A stretch of 64,000 nt of DNA from PGYR01 sp034670025 (lineage in GTDB: Bacteria; Bacteroidota; Ignavibacteria; Kapaibacteriales; UBA2268), in NCBI GenBank assembly GCA_034670025.1, contig JAXMOE010000001.1, positions 868,001 through 932,000 of the forward strand, read 5' to 3'. How positions within the stretch are numbered: position 1 is the stretch's first letter; each line of letters begins with the position of its first letter. Both the position numbers and the translations under genes were made by a program. The notes beneath the pieces were generated by a model. That model ran no database searches. It saw only the letters and a list, made by a program, of their open reading frames with translations, and was not told the origin of the DNA. Shown here piece after piece: positions 1-9,883 of the stretch.

Positions 1-816
1 TTTGGCATATCTGCGGGTGAATTTCTTGAACTCTTCTATCGCTGTTTCCTCTTTCCATTCACCATCTAAGTATTTTTTAACTTCATTGTAGCCAACAGTG
101 TTCATAGAGTTCAAATTTGGGCTATAACCAGAATCAATTATCTGCTTATACTCTTCTACTATACCCTGCTCCCACATTTGCTTGCATCTTTTGTTAATTC
201 TATCATAGAGCATCTGCCTAGGGAAATCAATTGCAAAGTATATTGGTCTAAAATTATTACTATTTTCTTCACGTTTCTGAGCATCACTTAGTTTCTCATT
301 ATTAGACAAATAGTATTCTAATGCCCTTATAACTCGTTGCTTATTATTCTTATCAATTCTTTCATAACTAACAGCATCAACTTCTTGCAATTTAGTCAAA
401 AGGGGTTCTAAACCTTCTTCGTCACATTGTTTATTCAGCTGGTGTCTTAGCTCGTGATTTGTGGATTGACTATCACCATCGAATAATCCTTCGAACAATG
501 CTTTGATATAAAAAAGCGAACCCCCACAAACTATTGGGGTTTTACCCGTGCTACTTAATTCTTTTATTACTCTACTTGCATCTCGGGCAAATATTCCAGC
601 ACTATATTCATCATCAGGATTCAGAAAATCTATCAAATGATGATTAACTGAGTTTAGCTCTTCTTTCGATGGCTTTGCTGTACAAATATCCATCATTTTG
701 TAAACTTGCCTTGAATCAGCCGATATTATTTCTGACTGTAAATCATTAGCTAACATAAGTGACAAATCTGTCTTTCCAGAAGCTGTTGGCCCTGTGATTA
801 CTACAACATCAAGCAT
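1..816 (-). CDS. miaA: tRNA dimethylallyltransferase MiaA (3' end outside window)
   Basis: MiaA transfers a dimethylallyl group to N6 of adenosine 37 in tRNAs that read UNN codons. Reading leftward from ATG 816-814, the frame stays open for 272 codons to base 1. It begins with the hydrophobic strand and P-loop GPTASGKTDLS, followed by the D-S-R-Q-V-Y substrate motif, both diagnostic of the family; the last visible residues, FTRRYAK, match the usual motif near the C-terminus. Family members are about 300 residues, so only some 20-40 residues are missing. Its first 8 bases overlap the end of cdaA, so the two are probably cotranscribed and translationally coupled. Identification is firm. Confidence 0.93.
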   Translation of the reverse strand, partial: MLDVVVITGPTASGKTDLSLMLANDLQSEIISADSRQVYKMMDICTAKPSKEELNSVNHHLIDFLNPDDEYSAGIFARDASRVIKELSSTGKTPIVCGGSLFYIKALFEGLFDGDSQSTNHELRHQLNKQCDEEGLEPLLTKLQEVDAVSYERIDKNNKQRVIRALEYYLSNNEKLSDAQKREENSNNFRPIYFAIDFPRQMLYDRINKRCKQMWEQGIVEEYKQIIDSGYSPNLNSMNTVGYNEVKKYLDGEWKEETAIEEFKKFTRRYAK

Positions 817-1600
817 TTTTCTTGTCTTGTTTTTGCTCGTCTTCTAACATATTTTTCATTACTTTTATTAACTCGGTCTTCTTGACATTCATTACTAATT
901 TACCACTATCTGCTATTGATATCCACCCAGTTTCTTCCGATACTATTAGTACAATAGCATCTATTTGTTCAGTCAGCCCTAATGCAGCTCTGTGCCTGGT
1001 TCCTAAGTTTCTGCCGTTGTGCTTAGTTTCTGCCGACAAAGGAAGCACACAACGAGCAGCTGCTATTATATTCCCATCAACAACTATTGCTCCATCGTGC
1101 AGAGGCGATTTGGTTGAGAAAATAGACAATAGCAATTCCGTGCTAAGCGTTGCTTGCAAAGGGATACCAGTATCTATTGTCATTTTTACTGTCTGAGTCC
1201 TTGGGAACACAATCAACGCCCCAATGTGCTTTTCGGACATTTCGACTACGGCTTCGTGTATTACATCTAATGACTCGGAGACCTTGGTGTTCATGAAAAA
1301 CATAAAAAACGGTGTTCGGGTAATGAGTAATAACATCTTCCGCAGTTCTGGCTGAAATAATATAATGAAAGCCAATATCCAAATATCCTGAATTGTTTCC
1401 AATATCCAGTTAATTGAAGACAGATTAATGGCTTCTGTAATAAATTGCAGACCAATAAGGACAACCAAGCCAAACAAAATCTGTACGGCCACAGTGTCCT
1501 TCATTGCCTTATAAATCCAATAGAAAATAAATGCCACGAGGGCAATGTCTATCAGGTCGATAAAGGTTACGCTTAAAAATCCTATTCTAAATAGTTCCAT
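809..1600 (-). CDS. cdaA: Diadenylate cyclase CdaA (c-di-AMP synthase)
   Basis: This membrane enzyme condenses two ATP into the second messenger c-di-AMP, which controls potassium and osmolyte uptake and cell-wall homeostasis. Three N-terminal membrane segments (about residues 10-35, 38-60 and 70-88, counted from the GTG at 1609) precede a DisA_N/DAC domain with the catalytic motifs HDGAIVV (DGA at about 172-174) and GTRHRAALG (RHR at about 205-207). I prefer the ATG at 1600 to the in-frame GTG at 1609: a -7-like TATATTTG lies just upstream, so the transcript would be nearly leaderless. It overlaps miaA by 8 bp. The ybbR/cdaR partner gene often found next to cdaA is not adjacent here. Confidence 0.93.
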   Translation of the reverse strand: MELFRIGFLSVTFIDLIDIALVAFIFYWIYKAMKDTVAVQILFGLVVLIGLQFITEAINLSSINWILETIQDIWILAFIILFQPELRKMLLLITRTPFFMFFMNTKVSESLDVIHEAVVEMSEKHIGALIVFPRTQTVKMTIDTGIPLQATLSTELLLSIFSTKSPLHDGAIVVDGNIIAAARCVLPLSAETKHNGRNLGTRHRAALGLTEQIDAIVLIVSEETGWISIADSGKLVMNVKKTELIKVMKNMLEDEQKQDKKNA

Positions 1601-1687
1601 AGTTATCACAAATATAGAGAATTGTATTCAATTTATTTTATCTTGTGAATAAAAGACTTTATTAATTTACAAAACTGTTACATTCTT

Positions 1688-2437
1688 TTGTTTGAATTTG
1701 AACTTTTAGACTACATTCTTTTGTTTATTTTTGGCTACTTTGCCGGATTCGTTAATGTTTTTGCTGGTGGTGGCTCTACTTTGACCCTACCATTTCTAAT
1801 ATTAATGGGAATGGACGCGTCGGTTGCCAATGGTACAAACAGAATAGGAATACTTACTCAAACTATGGCTGCGAGTATGGCTTTCAAAAAAGAGAATTTC
1901 TCTAACTACAATTTGAGTCTCAAATTAGGGCTATTAACTGTACCAGGGGCAATCATTGGAGCATATTACTCCACAATGATTGACAACGCTACGTTTCAGA
2001 TAATAGTTGCGGTAGTTATGGTTGGAGTAGCTATCAGCTTGTTTATTCCTAAGTCCAAGAAGAAAGAGTACGTGGATACAGTTACCAAATTGCCAGTTAT
2101 TTCTGTAATAGCAATGCTTTTAGTAGGGTTTTACTCAGGATTTATACAAGTGGGAATAGGATTTTTGCTAATGGCAATACTCTCCACTACACTGAATTTG
2201 AATATCAAGAGGGTAAATATGCACAAGGTATTCATAGTATTCCTGAATACTATACCTTCGTTGCTTATCTTTATTCTGACTGACAATGTGGAATGGGTAA
2301 CAGGCATTGTGCTCTCTATAGGAGCAAGTTTGGGAGCGTGGTGGTCAGCTAAGCTTTCATTAAAAATAGATGAAAAGTATATAAAAATCGTTTTATTTGT
2401 AGCTATTATAGTAATGGCTATTAAGCTAATATATTAG
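1688..2437 (+). CDS. TauE/SafE-family anion exporter (DUF81)
   Basis: Integral membrane protein of about 249 residues with 7-8 predicted hydrophobic helices and the family's glycine-rich repeats: an N-terminal GYFAGFVNVFAGGGSTLTLP stretch and a second half with GFYSGFIQVGIGFLLMAIL. TauE/SafE members export sulfite, sulfoacetate or related organosulfur anions; the substrate cannot be told from sequence. The start used is TTG at 1688 with no clear Shine-Dalgarno; the next Met codons lie inside the second helix, so this start is the most plausible. It is divergent from cdaA and is followed after 9 bp by the DUF427 gene, probably in one transcript. Confidence 0.85.
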   Translation: MFEFELLDYILLFIFGYFAGFVNVFAGGGSTLTLPFLILMGMDASVANGTNRIGILTQTMAASMAFKKENFSNYNLSLKLGLLTVPGAIIGAYYSTMIDNATFQIIVAVVMVGVAISLFIPKSKKKEYVDTVTKLPVISVIAMLLVGFYSGFIQVGIGFLLMAILSTTLNLNIKRVNMHKVFIVFLNTIPSLLIFILTDNVEWVTGIVLSIGASLGAWWSAKLSLKIDEKYIKIVLFVAIIVMAIKLIY

Positions 2438-2446
2438 AGGTTACTT

Positions 2447-2740
2447 ATGATTACTGCCAAATGGAAAGATACAATAATTGCTCAATCGGACGACACTGTC
2501 ATTATTGAAAATAATCACTATTTCCCTCGCGAAGATGTGAATATGGACTTGATGAAAGAGTCAACTAATCACACATTCTGTCCTTGGAAAGGTGAAGCAT
2601 CTTATTATAGTATTGTGCTTGGAGATGATATCAACAAAGATGCTGCATGGTATTATCCAGAGCCAAAAGATGCAGCAAAAGTGATAAAAAATAGAATTGC
2701 ATTTTGGAAAGGTGTTGAAGTAATTGAAGGTAATCCGTAA
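2447..2740 (+). CDS. DUF427 domain protein
   Basis: A 97-residue cytosolic protein that is essentially one DUF427 domain, recognised from the Trp-rich signature: N-terminal AKWKDTIIAQSDDT, then the HTFCPWKGEASYYS core and the AAWYYPEP motif. The family has a compact beta fold; its biochemical role is not established. It starts 9 bp after the TauE/SafE gene behind an AGAGGTTACTT ribosome-binding region and is probably cotranscribed with it. Length is normal for single-domain members. Confidence 0.88.
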   Translation: MITAKWKDTIIAQSDDTVIIENNHYFPREDVNMDLMKESTNHTFCPWKGEASYYSIVLGDDINKDAAWYYPEPKDAAKVIKNRIAFWKGVEVIEGNP

Positions 2741-2770
2741 CAATTTAGCTTTTAAAGTTTTATTCTAATT

Positions 2771-5700
2771 ATGAGGATTGCACTCTACATATTATTAATC
2801 TTTTCACTTTCTGTAGCAACTGCCGATGAGCTGTTGTTGGTTGATGGTAATATTACTGAATACCCCGAAAGGAATATTAACTTTTATCAATTTGATGCAA
2901 GTAGTAAGTCCGCACTAAACACTTTGGATGAGAGCAACTTAGAGGTGTTATTTAACAGCCAAGCAATCTCGTTTTTCTCGCTTATTCCAGCAAACTATGA
3001 TAACTACACTAAGCTATCAATCATATTTTCGATTGATGTATCGGGCAATGCTTTTGATAATGTGGAAGTAATTAGAAATTCTATAAACAAAGTGTTCCAA
3101 TATCTTGCTCCCTACGAACATAGCTTTGCTATCCAGACTTACAATAGCCAAACTTACTTGCTTCAGGACTTAACTGAAGATTACAACAAACGGAACAGAG
3201 CACTCAATATGCTCTCCCCTTTTGGTGTTAGTAACTACAACACTGGCTTTTTGAACAGCACTACTGGTAGCATCGATTTAGCGGAAAAATCAGAAAATAA
3301 GCCAATTATAATTAATATTAATTCTAGCAATGGCTTTGGAGATTCCACTTCAATCATTTCTGCTGCAAATAGTGCAAACGTTCCTATTTACAACTTCTCT
3401 CTAATCGAAAATCCTAAGGTACTAAGTAGTATATCAGCTAATACTAACGGAAGAAGTTTCGAGGATTTGGATAGAGATGGCTTATTCAGAATGATACTCT
3501 ATTCTGTTTTAACTGAGTCAAATATTAGACCATATAGTTTAGTATTCAACTCAGAAAGCTGTGACGAAAGTGCAGAAGTGAATATAGAAAAGATTGGTGG
3601 TTTGGAAAAGGATGATTTTATGATAGCATTTGATACATTCAAATTGCCTTATATAGAAGTAGATCCACTGACATTAGATTTCGGAATAATAGAAGCAGGG
3701 AGTTCGGACACCAAGTCATTTACACTTACTGCCAAAAACAGTGACATAACTTTAGAAGACATATTAGTTACTGCTGAAGTACAAATAACGCCAAATTTCA
3801 AGAATATAGTATTAGAGAAAAACTCGCCCAAAGCTTTCAATCTTGAGCTTTCGGTAACTGACACAAACTACAATTACTTACTATTAGATATTGCTTCTAA
3901 CTCGTGCAATAGCAATTCAATAGAAGTGCACTCTGGCAGTAAAGTTGGCTCTACTACAGAAACTTCGCTTAAGGTAGAACACCCGAATGGTGGCGAAGTG
4001 TTCAACCAAGGTGAGGAAGTCAGTTTAGAGTGGTCAGGTGTCCCTAATGAACAGAATATAATATTAGAATATAGTACAGACAATGGCTCAGAATGGGAGC
4101 TGATTTCAGACTCAGCAGTGCAAAGATCATACAATTGGAACGCTCCAGATATTGAATCAAACGAAATGCTATTAAAAGCAAGCATTCCCAATGGTGACAT
4201 TTCTTTTTCGGGAATAGACTACCTGACTTCCACGGCTAATAGCTCAGAGATAATAGAGGTTGATTTATCCAAAGATAAAACTTATGCGGCTTTGTCTTAT
4301 GAAAATGGTGGCATTGTATTGTGGGATTTGCTAAATGATGAAGAATTTAGAATTTTGAGAAATGAGAATATTGGTATTACTAATCTTGATATTTCATTTG
4401 GGTATGGTTCTAATCTCTTTGCTGCTGCATTTGGTAAAGAGGATGATTACAATGTAGTGATTTGGGACCCAAACAATATTGACAATACATTATTCCAGAA
4501 TTTTAGCAATAAACCCAATGCTTTGGGATGGACAAACAATTCTACCAAACTATTAATTGGTTTTGATAATGGTGAGCTTATTGAGTGGGATATTTCTAAA
4601 CAAAACGATGAACTTAACTCAGTATTTAGAGCTGACAAACCACTGCAATTAATAGATATAAACAGAGCATCTGAGAATGTTATTTTCACTAGTTCTCAGA
4701 GTGTTTATGTTATAGACAAAGAGTATGTGCCATTAGATTCATTGAATTTATCTGGTATTTTAGATTTAAAATGGAATAATAGTGGTAGTAAGTTTTCGGT
4801 AGCTTACGGTTCGGAAGATTTGAGAATCTATAACTTTAGCAATTCGTCTATTTCACTGAATGGTAGAATTAACCGCAATGATTCCGAAAAGATTGTGCAG
4901 GCACGTTGGATTGATAACTCTAACTTACTTATCTGCACCAAGAATAGCTTCTTTGAATCTTGGAATACGAATGATTCATTCAATCAAAATTACTTTGTTC
5001 ACGAGTTACCATTAAATCACTTTGAATTAAATGGCACTTCTGTAATTTCGGCTGATGAGTCTAACACAGCTATTTATTGGGATTTGAATGATTACCCATT
5101 TGATTTCAGTATAATTGATAGTGATGTGTCTGATGCAAATTGGTCTATAGTAAACAATCAACTGAAACTAAAAGAGCCAAATTTCTCCTATTGTATAGGC
5201 AATGAATATTTGGAAACTATTGTAGATGCTATAACGAATGAGGGAAGCACTAATGTCGCAATTGATTCTATTAATTCAGACTATTCCCTATTTAGAATAC
5301 TTAATACATTCCCTATTGAGTTAAAGCCCATCACAAGCGTTGATTTGAAGTATTCTTATGCACCAGTTGACATTGGGAACTTTGTCAACGACTTTTACAT
5401 ACACCGAGGTGGCAGAATTGATACACTCACAATTACTTATGACAATAGCCAAATCTCTTTAGCCGATGAAGTTGAAGAAGTGCAGTTCGAGAGTACAATC
5501 ATAAATTTAAGTAATACTGAAAATTTTAGAATATTCAAAAATGATGACAATAGAGCAATACAATTCGACACGCTGGAAATATTAATAGGTGACGATGTAT
5601 TTGAATATGTTAGCGGCAACTATGAAAATATAGAGCCGGGAGAGACATTGGAACTGGAATTGAGCTTTACACCAACCGCTGAAGAAACTTATAGCGGGTT

Positions 5701-7684
5701 GATAAAACTAACTTCTACTGATGTGTGTTTCCCTTATTACATAAGTATATTGGGCAGAGGGATTGACTCTGATATAAGGATATTAGAAAAAGTTGAATTT
5801 GTAAATATTGGGTGTGGAACTAAAGCAGACACTATCATAAAGCTATACAATCTGAGCGATGCAGATATTGAAATAGAAAGCATAGACTTTACCGATGGCA
5901 CTAATTTCAGTAGCGGTAACAGTGCAACAAGCGTAAAAACAAAAGATTCATTGGAAATAAATATCCAATTCTCCCCTACTTCTGTTGGTATATTCACTGA
6001 TACTTTGAACATTGGTACTAATCTGAGTGGCAAGGATGCCCAATTGAAAGTAGCAGTAAATGGAACAAGAGACACAACCAACATACTATTTATTAATAAC
6101 CCATTGGATTTTGGTTCTATTAGACCAAATATATCAGAAATAAAGAAAAGCAAAATAGTAAATAATTCGCTATCTGATTTGGAGTTGGAAGTACCTATAA
6201 ATATCGGACTTTTTGAACTAATAGCCGCTAACCCAGAAACAGTTGCTCCGGGAGACACTGCAGAACTGAGCTTCCGATTCAAAGGGTATGAGAATGATAC
6301 TACTTTCACTACCCAGTTCCCAATTATGAACGGATGTGTTACCCAATTTGAACAAGAGTTGAGCGTAATCGTCTCCAATGGTCCTGCCATAATTGAGGTG
6401 ACCAATGAATTAGATATGGGAGTCTGGAACTGCAAAGACAGCTTAATTCGTTCAATAAACATAAAGAACATTGGCGAGAGCAACTTAATTCTAAATGATT
6501 TGTACTTTGAGACTGGTCAAGCGAGTCAATTCAAACTAATGCAAAATTACACCAGCTCAGTTATACCTCCTGAAAATGAAATAGAAATTGACTTCATTTA
6601 TTACCCAGATGCAATTGGTGATATAACTACTAATTTAGTTGTAGAATCGAATGGGTTGAATACTGACAACGGAAAAAATGAGATAGCTATTTCATTAGAG
6701 CAGAACAATGTAGATTTCAGCTTATCTACTGACAGCTTGATATATGATGGATTGAAGAGCAACACCCCTTACACAAAGTCAATAACAGTATATAATAATG
6801 GAAATATAGAGTCCACTATGTATTTTGATAACAGTAGTATGTTTGTAATAAAATCAGATGCACCTGTTGTCATACCAGCAAAAGACTCTGTTGTTTTAGA
6901 CATAGAATTCCAAGGTGGTGAGAAGGACTCAACTTACGAAATGTGGCTAAATTTCATAAACGAATGTGTTGATTATAAAACCCTAATACTAATTGCCAAT
7001 GTAGTTGGTGATGATTTTATCACTCTTCAGTTAGATAGCTATGAGCTGGAGACAAGCACCCAATTCAACCTCGATATCAGCTACATAAACAGCACAGGAG
7101 TGGAACTAACTGGCAATGACACCATCACCACTACCCTATCGTTCAACTCAACCCTAATGGTGCCATTGAACGATAATTATGAGTCAAGTATAGACAGTGC
7201 GGGAAATAGAAATATGATATTAGAGCTACCTTTGTCACCAAACAATTTGCTGGCTTCTATACCAATGATAACAACACTGGGCAATGCCGAATCGACTGAT
7301 ATATGGTTCAGCCAGACCACTCACTTGTCTAATGATTATTTCATTGAGGACACCACCGTTGGCAAGTTGGAGATAACTAATATCGACACAATCCCAACAA
7401 AACGGCTGATAGACGGAAGTGGCAGGTCATACCTATCAGAGCCGTCACCAAACCCAATAGTGGACGAAAGCGAGATAAAGTATGGTATAATAGAAGAAAC
7501 CCCTGTCACTATAGACTTATACGATTTGGAAGGTAAGTTCCTGATGAACTTAGTAAATAAGAACCACACTCCTGGCGAGTATTCATTCAATTTGAACACT
7601 CAAAGTCTTGCTACTGGCAATTATCTGTATGTGCTGAAGACAGTGTCAATTGAGATTATTAAAAAGCTTACTATTGTTAGGTAG
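2771..7684 (+). CDS. Very large T9SS-secreted surface protein (vWA, WD40-like, HYDIN-type repeats)
   Basis: A 1637-residue protein with a cleavable signal peptide (about residues 1-18). In order it has a von Willebrand A-like domain (about 60-250; the metal-site motif is IFSIDVSGNAF, with N where the third canonical S would be), an ASPM/SPD-2/hydin-type beta domain (about 295-375, 'LDFGIIEAGSSDT'), a WD40/propeller-like stretch (about 480-770, with repeated W-D motifs), more hydin-type immunoglobulin-like repeats (about 800-1450), and a T9SS type A sorting domain (about 1555-1637, 'SPNPIVDESEIKYG' to the terminal 'KLTIVR'). It would be exported by Sec, then anchored at the cell surface. Function unknown; adhesion or scaffolding is an inference. 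It resembles the gene at 25014-28628 in plan. Confidence 0.8.
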   Translation: MRIALYILLIFSLSVATADELLLVDGNITEYPERNINFYQFDASSKSALNTLDESNLEVLFNSQAISFFSLIPANYDNYTKLSIIFSIDVSGNAFDNVEVIRNSINKVFQYLAPYEHSFAIQTYNSQTYLLQDLTEDYNKRNRALNMLSPFGVSNYNTGFLNSTTGSIDLAEKSENKPIIININSSNGFGDSTSIISAANSANVPIYNFSLIENPKVLSSISANTNGRSFEDLDRDGLFRMILYSVLTESNIRPYSLVFNSESCDESAEVNIEKIGGLEKDDFMIAFDTFKLPYIEVDPLTLDFGIIEAGSSDTKSFTLTAKNSDITLEDILVTAEVQITPNFKNIVLEKNSPKAFNLELSVTDTNYNYLLLDIASNSCNSNSIEVHSGSKVGSTTETSLKVEHPNGGEVFNQGEEVSLEWSGVPNEQNIILEYSTDNGSEWELISDSAVQRSYNWNAPDIESNEMLLKASIPNGDISFSGIDYLTSTANSSEIIEVDLSKDKTYAALSYENGGIVLWDLLNDEEFRILRNENIGITNLDISFGYGSNLFAAAFGKEDDYNVVIWDPNNIDNTLFQNFSNKPNALGWTNNSTKLLIGFDNGELIEWDISKQNDELNSVFRADKPLQLIDINRASENVIFTSSQSVYVIDKEYVPLDSLNLSGILDLKWNNSGSKFSVAYGSEDLRIYNFSNSSISLNGRINRNDSEKIVQARWIDNSNLLICTKNSFFESWNTNDSFNQNYFVHELPLNHFELNGTSVISADESNTAIYWDLNDYPFDFSIIDSDVSDANWSIVNNQLKLKEPNFSYCIGNEYLETIVDAITNEGSTNVAIDSINSDYSLFRILNTFPIELKPITSVDLKYSYAPVDIGNFVNDFYIHRGGRIDTLTITYDNSQISLADEVEEVQFESTIINLSNTENFRIFKNDDNRAIQFDTLEILIGDDVFEYVSGNYENIEPGETLELELSFTPTAEETYSGLIKLTSTDVCFPYYISILGRGIDSDIRILEKVEFVNIGCGTKADTIIKLYNLSDADIEIESIDFTDGTNFSSGNSATSVKTKDSLEINIQFSPTSVGIFTDTLNIGTNLSGKDAQLKVAVNGTRDTTNILFINNPLDFGSIRPNISEIKKSKIVNNSLSDLELEVPINIGLFELIAANPETVAPGDTAELSFRFKGYENDTTFTTQFPIMNGCVTQFEQELSVIVSNGPAIIEVTNELDMGVWNCKDSLIRSINIKNIGESNLILNDLYFETGQASQFKLMQNYTSSVIPPENEIEIDFIYYPDAIGDITTNLVVESNGLNTDNGKNEIAISLEQNNVDFSLSTDSLIYDGLKSNTPYTKSITVYNNGNIESTMYFDNSSMFVIKSDAPVVIPAKDSVVLDIEFQGGEKDSTYEMWLNFINECVDYKTLILIANVVGDDFITLQLDSYELETSTQFNLDISYINSTGVELTGNDTITTTLSFNSTLMVPLNDNYESSIDSAGNRNMILELPLSPNNLLASIPMITTLGNAESTDIWFSQTTHLSNDYFIEDTTVGKLEITNIDTIPTKRLIDGSGRSYLSEPSPNPIVDESEIKYGIIEETPVTIDLYDLEGKFLMNLVNKNHTPGEYSFNLNTQSLATGNYLYVLKTVSIEIIKKLTIVR

Positions 7685-7991
7685 TGGTGGTGCGAATCCC
7701 ACACTGTCACTCTGAGGATGCCTTGGCATCAGAAGAGTCCATCTTTACCAAAATCGAACTGCCTTGATAATAAAAATAAACTTTAGCTTTTAACTATGGA
7801 TTCTTCTAAATTGCTTAGCAATTTATCAGAATGACAACACCACCGTCACTAGCTAGCCCAACCCCAAAAAATAAATCCACAAAAACTTGTATCCCGCAAT
7901 TAATTGTATAAATTAAGAGTTGTGTCTGATGAGATTATAAAAAAACTGACAATTAATAAATAGTTTACTTAAACAAATTTAAAGGTTTACG
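7685..7991. repeat. Intergenic region with interspersed repeats
   Basis: No convincing gene in these 307 bases. They hold a 38-bp unit at 7705-7742 (begins TGTCACTCTGAGGATGCC, inner palindrome GATGCCTTGGCATC) found again at 15565-15602, and a 29-bp unit at 7808-7836 (begins AAATTGCTTAGCAATTTA) found again at 10484-10512 and 15529-15557. Each unit contains a short inverted repeat. The last 70 bases are the leader of the M2 peptidase gene. Confidence 0.75.
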
Positions 7992-9818
7992 ATGAAGAAT
8001 ATTTCTTTATTAGTACTATCCGCTTTCTTACTTTTTGCTTGTGCCGAAAGTAACAAGGAAGCTGTGGAAGACTACTCTCTCATTCGAGATTCGGTCGATA
8101 CTTACTTAGAAAGCTACAACAATGAGTATCAGAAGCTTTACTATGCTGCTTCGGAAGCTCACTGGGAGCTGAACACCCACATAGTAGAAGGCGATACTTT
8201 GGCTGAATACAATGTGAAAGTTGCTTCGAAAGCAATGGCTGACTTCACTGGTAGCGAAGAGAACATAGAGACTGCTGAAAAGTATTTAGCTCTAACAGTC
8301 GAACTAACTCCACTACAACTAAAACAATTGGAAGCTATAAAGTATTCTGCCGCTGGCAACCCTGCTACTCTCGGTTCGCTAATCGACGACAAGATTGCTG
8401 CAGAAGCTACACAAACCAAAAAGCTTTACGGTTACAAATACACGCTTAACGGCAAGGAAGTTTCTACAAATGAAATTGACAAAGTATTAGCCAGCAAAAA
8501 AGGGCTAAACGAGAAACTTGCTGCATGGGAAGCGAGCAAGGAGATTGGAAAGACCCTAAAGACTGGTATTGACACTCTTCGTGGACTAAGAAACGAGACC
8601 GTTCAGCCATTGGGCTATGACAACTACCTCCACTACCAAGTGTCTGATTACGGTATGGACGTAGCGGAAATGCGTGAGTTATTACACAAAGTAATCAACG
8701 ATATTTGGCCGCTATACAGAGAGCTTCACACTTGGACAAGACACGAATTAGCTAATCAATATGGCAAAGAAGTTCCCGAATACCTTCCTGCACACTGGTT
8801 ACCAAACAGATGGGGACAAGAGTGGAACTCAATAGTTGACGTAGAAGGGTTCGACCTTGACGGAATATTAGCAGAAAAATCTGCAGAGTGGATTGTGAAA
8901 ACAGGCGAAGAGTTCTACATGAGCATCGGCTTGCCAGCACTACCACAAGTATTCTACGACAAATCGAGCTTATACCCTGCTCCTGCAGATGCTGACTATA
9001 TGAAAAACAACCACGCTTCGGCATGGCACTTGAACTTAGACGACGATGTGCGTTCACTTATGAGCGTAGAGCCAAACACAAAATGGTGGGGAACTACTCT
9101 CCACGAGCTTGGCCACATATACTACTACATTCTATACTCTAACCCCGATGTACCATACATTCTAAGAGGTGGAGCAAACAGAGCATTCCACGAGGGCGTT
9201 GGCTCTATGCTTGGCTTGGCTGCTATGCAAAAGCCATTCTTACAAGGAAGAGGCCTATTGCCAAAAGATGTAGAGTTGGACGAGATAAAACTATTGCTAA
9301 AAGAAGCTCTGGAACAAGTAGTATTAGTGCCTTGGGGCGCTGGTGTTATGACAGAGTTCGAACACTCTCTATACGCAGAGAACTTACCAGTTGACCAGTT
9401 CAACAGCAAGTGGTGGGAAATCAAGAAGAAATACCAAGGTATAGTACCTCCGAACGAGAGAGGCGAAGAGTACTGCGACCCATGTACTAAGACTCACATC
9501 AACAATGACCCTGCTCAATACTATGACTACGCACTGTCTATCGTAACGTTATTCCAACTGCACGACCACATTGCCAAGAACATATTGAAGCAAGACCCAC
9601 ACAACACTAACTACTGGGGTAGCAAAGAGACAGGTGACTTCCTTAAGAAGATATTATCACCAGGTGCTACTGCAGATTGGAGAGAGCTAATGAAAGATGA
9701 GCTGGGCGAAGAGATAAGCGCGAAAGCGATGTTAGAATATTTCGACCCTCTATACGATTGGCTAAAAGAGCAAAACAAAGGCAGAGAGCACACACTACCA
9801 GAAAGCGTAGAAATGTAA
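7992..9818 (+). CDS. M2-family peptidyl-dipeptidase lipoprotein (ACE-like)
   Basis: A 608-residue zinc metallopeptidase of family M2 (angiotensin-converting-enzyme fold), which removes dipeptides from peptide C-termini. The zinc site is HELGH at residues 371-375 with the third ligand Glu401 in AFHEGVG, as in ACE. Other family marks are the conserved W-x-x-N-R-W-G-Q-E-W region near 268-280 and the C-terminal DPLYDWLKEQN. The N-terminus is a lipoprotein signal with a lipobox ending LLFAC at Cys17, so it is probably membrane-anchored and faces the periplasm. A strong terminator follows. Expected role: peptide scavenging. Confidence 0.9.
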   Translation: MKNISLLVLSAFLLFACAESNKEAVEDYSLIRDSVDTYLESYNNEYQKLYYAASEAHWELNTHIVEGDTLAEYNVKVASKAMADFTGSEENIETAEKYLALTVELTPLQLKQLEAIKYSAAGNPATLGSLIDDKIAAEATQTKKLYGYKYTLNGKEVSTNEIDKVLASKKGLNEKLAAWEASKEIGKTLKTGIDTLRGLRNETVQPLGYDNYLHYQVSDYGMDVAEMRELLHKVINDIWPLYRELHTWTRHELANQYGKEVPEYLPAHWLPNRWGQEWNSIVDVEGFDLDGILAEKSAEWIVKTGEEFYMSIGLPALPQVFYDKSSLYPAPADADYMKNNHASAWHLNLDDDVRSLMSVEPNTKWWGTTLHELGHIYYYILYSNPDVPYILRGGANRAFHEGVGSMLGLAAMQKPFLQGRGLLPKDVELDEIKLLLKEALEQVVLVPWGAGVMTEFEHSLYAENLPVDQFNSKWWEIKKKYQGIVPPNERGEEYCDPCTKTHINNDPAQYYDYALSIVTLFQLHDHIAKNILKQDPHNTNYWGSKETGDFLKKILSPGATADWRELMKDELGEEISAKAMLEYFDPLYDWLKEQNKGREHTLPESVEM

Positions 9819-9845
9819 TCCCTCCCCCACTTTTGTTAAGTTTAC

Positions 9846-9883
9846 AAGGATTGTTTGGCTTCGGCTCGGCAATCCTTTTTTTT
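9846..9883 (+). terminator. Rho-independent terminator of the M2 peptidase gene
   Basis: Stem AAGGATTG (9846-9853) pairs with CAATCCTT (9870-9877); the loop contains a further small GC hairpin, and a run of eight T follows at 9876-9883. It lies 28 bp after the stop codon. Confidence 0.85.
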
